NCBI RefSeq assembly: GCF_022346605.1
Contig: NZ_JAKRNT010000001.1
Span: 62,001-126,000, forward strand
DNA from: Sporosarcina sp. ACRSL
Lineage (GTDB): Bacteria > Bacillota > Bacilli > Bacillales_A > Planococcaceae
Length of the DNA stretch: 64,000 nt
Direction of reading: 5' to 3'
Below, one piece after another: positions 60,934 through 64,000 of the stretch. The number at the start of each line of letters is the position of its first letter. The first letter of the stretch is position 1. Below the pieces are notes generated by a model that saw only the letters and a program-made list of their open reading frames with translations, was not told the origin of the DNA and did no database searches. Both the position numbers and the translations under genes were made by a program.

Positions 60934-61557
60934 ATGTATTATCATCCTTATGGATACTCATATCAAAACCCTAGTTATATGAATGATTCTATGTATAATT
61001 ATGGCCAAACGACGGATTATTGGATGAATCCTGATGGGGCAATCCAAGCAAATCAACCTAATCCTAATAATACTCCCACTGCTCAAAGGACGACAGGTAG
61101 GATAAGGGATTTTGGACCAAACCCAGTTGTCGTTAATATTAGCGAAGCGACGAAACGAAATAATACGTTTCGTACCGCGCTATGGACAGGAACCCATTTA
61201 CAAACAACGTTAATGAGTCTAGGCCCTGGAGAAGATATCGGTTTGGAAATTCATCCTGATGTGGATCAATTCATTCGTATTGAACAGGGTCAAGGATTGG
61301 TTCAAATGGGTAAGTCGAAAAATACTTTGAGCTTTGAAAGAACTGTGTATGACGATTTTGCAATTATTATACCTGCAGGTACATGGCATAACATAACAAA
61401 TACAGGTGATATTCCACTAAAACTCTATTCCATTTATGCTCCACCTAACCACCCGTTTGGTACTATCCATCGTACGAAGGCAGATGCAGAGGCTGCGGAA
61501 CGGGGCAGAGGATATAACAATCGAAATACTGGATACGATTCAAGGAATTATTGGTGA
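60934..61557 (+). CDS. Cupin protein with Tyr/Asn-rich N-terminus, possible spore protein
   Basis: A 207-residue protein. The first 50 residues are rich in Tyr, Asn, Pro and Gln (MYYHPYGYSYQNPSYMNDS), as in spore coat proteins; the cupin barrel (about 65-175) has IHPDVDQFIRIEQGQG and PAGTWHNITNTGD; the C-terminus is Gly/Arg/Asn-rich. Metal ligands are His, Asp/Glu and His. A SigmaK-like promoter lies upstream. A coat role is inferred from composition only. Confidence 0.78.
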   Translation: MYYHPYGYSYQNPSYMNDSMYNYGQTTDYWMNPDGAIQANQPNPNNTPTAQRTTGRIRDFGPNPVVVNISEATKRNNTFRTALWTGTHLQTTLMSLGPGEDIGLEIHPDVDQFIRIEQGQGLVQMGKSKNTLSFERTVYDDFAIIIPAGTWHNITNTGDIPLKLYSIYAPPNHPFGTIHRTKADAEAAERGRGYNNRNTGYDSRNYW

Positions 61558-61572
61558 AGTGATGGCTAGAGA

Positions 61573-61613
61573 ATGCCCCGACACTTGAAGTATTTGTGTG
61601 GGGGCATATTTTT
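61573..61613 (+). terminator. Terminator of the cupin gene
   Basis: Arms ATGCCCC and GGGGCAT (61573-61579 and 61601-61607) with an inner ACAC/GTGT stem, followed by ATTTTT. Confidence 0.82.
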
Positions 61614-61779
61614 AAGGCCGTTTTGACTGTTTATTCTTTCTTGCTTTTCGAAGCTCTGCAAATTCTTTTGCAATCTCCTCATGCATATCCTCAGGTTTGA
61701 TCTTCTGGTTCTTCGGTGTTTGCGGTAAAGAACGGGTATTGTTTCCGCCTGTTTTATTATTATGATTATCTCTTCCCAT
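61612..61779 (-). CDS. 55-residue YfhD-like small protein
   Basis: A 55-residue frame on the minus strand with AAAGGAGC eight bases before ATG 61779. The product begins MGRDNHNN, has LPQTPKNQKIKP in the middle and a helical, basic end (EIAKEFAELRKARK). It resembles YfhD-like small proteins of spore formers, as I recall that family. Its stop overlaps the tail of the cupin gene terminator. A spore role is possible. Confidence 0.6.
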   Translation of the reverse strand: MGRDNHNNKTGGNNTRSLPQTPKNQKIKPEDMHEEIAKEFAELRKARKNKQSKRP

Positions 61780-61882
61780 TTTTAATGCTCCTTTCGATTT
61801 GCTATCCTACATACTATGGCTTTTCGATAGAAGTTTTATGCCAAAAGGAAGTTCAGTTCAATACCATATTGACGATCTAGCC

Positions 61883-61908
61883 GTTTCAAATTGTTGTGGA
61901 AAGGGTAT
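61883..61908 (+). promoter_or_regulatory. SigmaB-type promoter of the VLRF1-like gene
   Basis: GTTTCA (61883-61888), 14 bp, GGGTAT (61903-61908) match the SigmaB consensus GTTTAA-N12-15-GGGTAT with one mismatch. Confidence 0.65.
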
Positions 61909-61944
61909 GCTTAAAAGAGCATACGTTAAGGAGGTTCGGGATAA

Positions 61945-62739
61945 ATGTCACTTAGTGAAGAACTGAAAAAGTTGAAAGAATTCAAATGTAATTCTCGCTG
62001 TGTGTTGACTGTGTATTTGAATACGAACCCTGCTGACCCGGAACAACAAAATGGTGCGTGGCGACTTCATTTGAAAAATGGTTTGAAGCGGATTGATGAG
62101 TATTTGCAAGCTTCCAATGATGAGAAAGAAATAAAAGCGTATAAAAAACTTAAAGAAAAAGTAACGAAAGAAATTGAAAACAATCAAAACGACTTGAACA
62201 AAGGGGTCGTTATTTTTGCGTCTGATAACCCTGAATTATGGTCTGTCCATTATGTACAAGTACAAGTAAAGACAAGTTTCCATTGGGAAGATCATCCGGT
62301 CATTGAAGAAATGGAATATATGTTAAAGGCATATCCGGAGGCCGGCATCGTCTTGCCGAGTTTTGGAGAAGTTCGGATTTTGGATACAGCAATGGGCTTT
62401 GTTAATGGAGAAAGGACTTATGAATTCGATTCGGGTCTAGAAGTATGGAAAGAACAACAAAGCGTCCGTTCATCTCTCCAACGTGGTTCTGGCGGAGGAC
62501 AAGGTGATGGACTTGATGACCGTCTTCGAGAAAATCTTGAACGTTTTTATAAAGAATTGGGTGTAATCGTCGAAAAAATGCGGAAAGATCGAAACTGGAA
62601 AGAACTATATGTCGTTGGCGAAGCCGAACTAGCAAATTCATTCGCCAAGTCATTACGGACGAAACCGAATAATTGTATTTATAAAAACCTGACCAATGTT
62701 GAAGCAAGAAAAGTACTCCATCAAGTATTTGAAAAATAG
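61945..62739 (+). CDS. VLRF1-family (aeRF1-like) release-factor-related protein
   Basis: A 264-residue protein of the VLRF1/baeRF group, related to archaeal and eukaryotic release factor domains. It has CVLTVYLNTNPADP near residue 19, KGVVIFASDNPELWSV, and a C-terminal ELYVVGEAELANSFAKSL. A Gly/Gln-rich loop (about 180-190) takes the place where a GGQ-like motif would be (RGSGGGQGDG). It may act in rescue of stalled ribosomes under stress. The ATG follows AAGGAGG, and a SigmaB-type promoter lies upstream. Confidence 0.78.
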   Translation: MSLSEELKKLKEFKCNSRCVLTVYLNTNPADPEQQNGAWRLHLKNGLKRIDEYLQASNDEKEIKAYKKLKEKVTKEIENNQNDLNKGVVIFASDNPELWSVHYVQVQVKTSFHWEDHPVIEEMEYMLKAYPEAGIVLPSFGEVRILDTAMGFVNGERTYEFDSGLEVWKEQQSVRSSLQRGSGGGQGDGLDDRLRENLERFYKELGVIVEKMRKDRNWKELYVVGEAELANSFAKSLRTKPNNCIYKNLTNVEARKVLHQVFEK

Positions 62740-62745
62740 ATTGAG

Positions 62746-62778
62746 AAACCGTTCCTTTTAATAGGGACGGTTTTTTTA
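62746..62778 (+). terminator. Terminator of the VLRF1-like gene
   Basis: Arms AAACCGTTCC and GGGACGGTTT (62746-62755 and 62764-62773) followed by a T run. Confidence 0.85.
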
Positions 62779-62841
62779 TAATTGTACAGTTATACGCTCA
62801 TCGACATATCATATAGAAAACGATTGATGGGGGGTTGAATT

Positions 62842-63552
62842 ATGGGATTGTTTTTTAACAAGAAAAACCACTCAAACATTTATAAAGGCGAAAAAATTGC
62901 TGAAATAAACCAGACCATCTATAGATCCGATACGTTGTCGGAAGCAATGAAGGAGCAACAGAGAGCATTCGACAAGATGAATGAAAAATATAGTGAAATG
63001 GAAAAGCAACTACAGAAACAGCGAAGAGTCCAATCCGATCGATGGAAGACAACCGGATTGCGATTCGAAGAAATACTTGATCATCAATCGCAGCATCGTC
63101 AATTCGAGCAGGAGGCGATGGAAACGTTAGAAAACTTGGAAAGAAAACATAAAGAACTACAAAAAATTCTCGACAGCAAACGGAAGATGAATGAAGAGCT
63201 TGTCGAACAAATCAATATGCTCAGTCAAACCAATGCCGAAATTGCAGAGCGGTTAGATAAGTTTGATGCCGATCAAGAAAAACTCCTTTTGAAAATGGAT
63301 GCCCAAATCGAAAAGCAGGATCAATTCTCCATTTCACTTGAAGAACAGAAAACAGTTCAAATGGAAATGAACAATCGGATTGAACAGCACGAAGGGTTAA
63401 TGGATAAGATGATGCGGCAAATGGATTTTCTGAAGTCGGTCTTATTTGAAAGGACGCATTTTATTGCAGAGAAAATCGACAAGAGCTACAAGCTCACAAC
63501 GACATATATTAGTAATTTAAGAGACAAATCCAATTCTGAATCAAATCGATAA
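62842..63552 (+). CDS. Coiled-coil protein of unknown function
   Basis: A 236-residue, highly charged protein. Residues about 30-205 are almost all helix with heptad patterns rich in Glu, Gln, Lys and Met (FDKMNEKYSEMEKQLQKQ and similar), so a long coiled coil is expected. It has no signal peptide or other domain. The ATG follows GGGGGGTTG. Possible scaffold or spore-related protein; I do not recognise a family. Confidence 0.75.
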   Translation: MGLFFNKKNHSNIYKGEKIAEINQTIYRSDTLSEAMKEQQRAFDKMNEKYSEMEKQLQKQRRVQSDRWKTTGLRFEEILDHQSQHRQFEQEAMETLENLERKHKELQKILDSKRKMNEELVEQINMLSQTNAEIAERLDKFDADQEKLLLKMDAQIEKQDQFSISLEEQKTVQMEMNNRIEQHEGLMDKMMRQMDFLKSVLFERTHFIAEKIDKSYKLTTTYISNLRDKSNSESNR

Positions 63553-63588
63553 GTCCAATGTCTGTTTGCAATGTGCAGGCGGACTTTT
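63551..63588 (+). terminator. Terminator of the coiled-coil gene
   Basis: Outer arms AAGTCC and GGACTT (63551-63556 and 63581-63586) plus an imperfect inner GTCTG/CAGGC stem, followed by six T. Confidence 0.7.
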
Positions 63589-63671
63589 TTCATGAGCTTA
63601 TCATTCCCCTTTAGCAGGCATTATTTTCATAGCACTTCAATATACTAGCTAGAAAAGGGGGTTGAAAAACA

Positions 63672-64000
63672 TTGAATGAAAATAACGAGAAAAAACCATC
63701 TGAAATCGAAAAGGCAATTGAACAAACAGATGGCAAGAAGGAAGGCCAAAAGACATCCATCGGGTTAACAGAAAATGTTGGGGGAATGCTTTGTTATATT
63801 TTCATCATTGGTCTTATTTTTCTATTCATGGAAAAAGAAAACCGCTTCATCCGATTCCACGCATTGCAATCTGTTTTTCTGGCCATTGCCATTTTCCTAA
63901 TTAGCATCATTTTGGGCTTCATTCCTGTCATAGGCACTATTGGTAGCCTGTTGCTAAGCCCGCTCGCTTTCGTCTTGATGATCTTCATGATGTACAAATC
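63672..64000 (+). CDS. DUF4870/Tic20-like membrane protein (partial, runs off the right edge)
   Basis: A frame of 109 codons that is open at the window end. It starts at TTG 63672, ten bases behind AAAAGGGGG. After a charged N-terminus (about 35 residues) come GLTENVGGMLCYIF, a membrane helix, ENRFIRFHALQSVFLAIAIF (the DUF4870 signature) and two further helices. Such proteins are of unknown function. Confidence 0.8.
   Translation, partial: MNENNEKKPSEIEKAIEQTDGKKEGQKTSIGLTENVGGMLCYIFIIGLIFLFMEKENRFIRFHALQSVFLAIAIFLISIILGFIPVIGTIGSLLLSPLAFVLMIFMMYK

Overview
The window looks like chromosome from an endospore-forming, low-to-mid GC member of the Bacillota, most probably the Planococcaceae (Sporosarcina or a close relative). 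The grounds are a large secreted S-layer protein with SLH domains, the sporulation operon prkA-yhbH-spoVR with a good SigmaE-type promoter, the coat operon cotJABC, strong AGGAGG-type ribosome binding sites, many TTG/GTG starts, and Bacillus-type regulatory sites (FapR operator, cre site, SigmaB promoter, guanidine-I riboswitch). Species identity is inferred from gene content only; no rRNA or tRNA gene is present.

Layout. 1-1,631 (minus): a partial SRPBCC/membrane protein and fabI under a FapR operator. 1,829-5,987 (plus): argCJBD, arginine biosynthesis from glutamate to N-acetylornithine. 6,113-7,805: a secreted stalk-domain protein and a PaiB-like protein. 7,844-14,213 (minus): a six-gene polyamine operon (speD, speA, speE, speB, carboxy(nor)spermidine synthase, carboxy(nor)spermidine decarboxylase) that appears to encode two routes to spermidine from arginine. 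14,425-19,494: a DUF1801 protein, then prkA-yhbH-spoVR. 19,589-22,224: a tight set of acetyltransferases, a hydrolase and an APH(6)-like kinase. 22,294-23,359: cotJABC, followed by an unusual block of three consecutive perfect hairpins. 23,639-31,460: a GTPase, the S-layer protein, an aspartate dehydrogenase that seems to start at ATC, a DUF2935 protein, a soluble PAS chemoreceptor and a YpfJ-type zinc protease. 32,299-36,360: an ABC-2-type exporter with two permeases, an ATPase and a lipoprotein. 36,869-37,804: heme O synthase. 37,986-40,282: a polar amino-acid ABC importer with a cre site inside its promoter. 40,340-40,570: a 21-bp tandem repeat array.

41,401-55,480 is an accessory-looking, almost gapless run of about 20 plus-strand genes for small soluble enzymes (GNATs, three NUDIX hydrolases, alpha/beta hydrolases, nucleotidyltransferases, HIT, VOC, ASCH, cupin, beta-lactamase-like, PP2C) that also holds a second DNA polymerase sliding clamp. 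It is followed by an S41 peptidase pseudogene with two lesions and then by a 1,056-residue UvrA-like ATPase without a UvrB-binding insertion but with a long C-terminal zinc-module extension. 60,005-60,816 (minus) is the ykkC-ykkD guanidine exporter pair behind a guanidine-I riboswitch. The last 3 kb carry a cupin, a 55-residue minus-strand protein, a VLRF1-type release-factor-like protein behind a SigmaB-type promoter, a coiled-coil protein and the start of a DUF4870-type membrane protein.

The arg and polyamine clusters are linked metabolically, since arginine is the substrate of SpeA. The best candidates for new biology are the UvrA-like protein with its possible leader peptide and attenuator, the sliding-clamp paralog in an accessory array, the doubled spermidine route, the three-hairpin element, the 21-bp repeat array and the ATC start.
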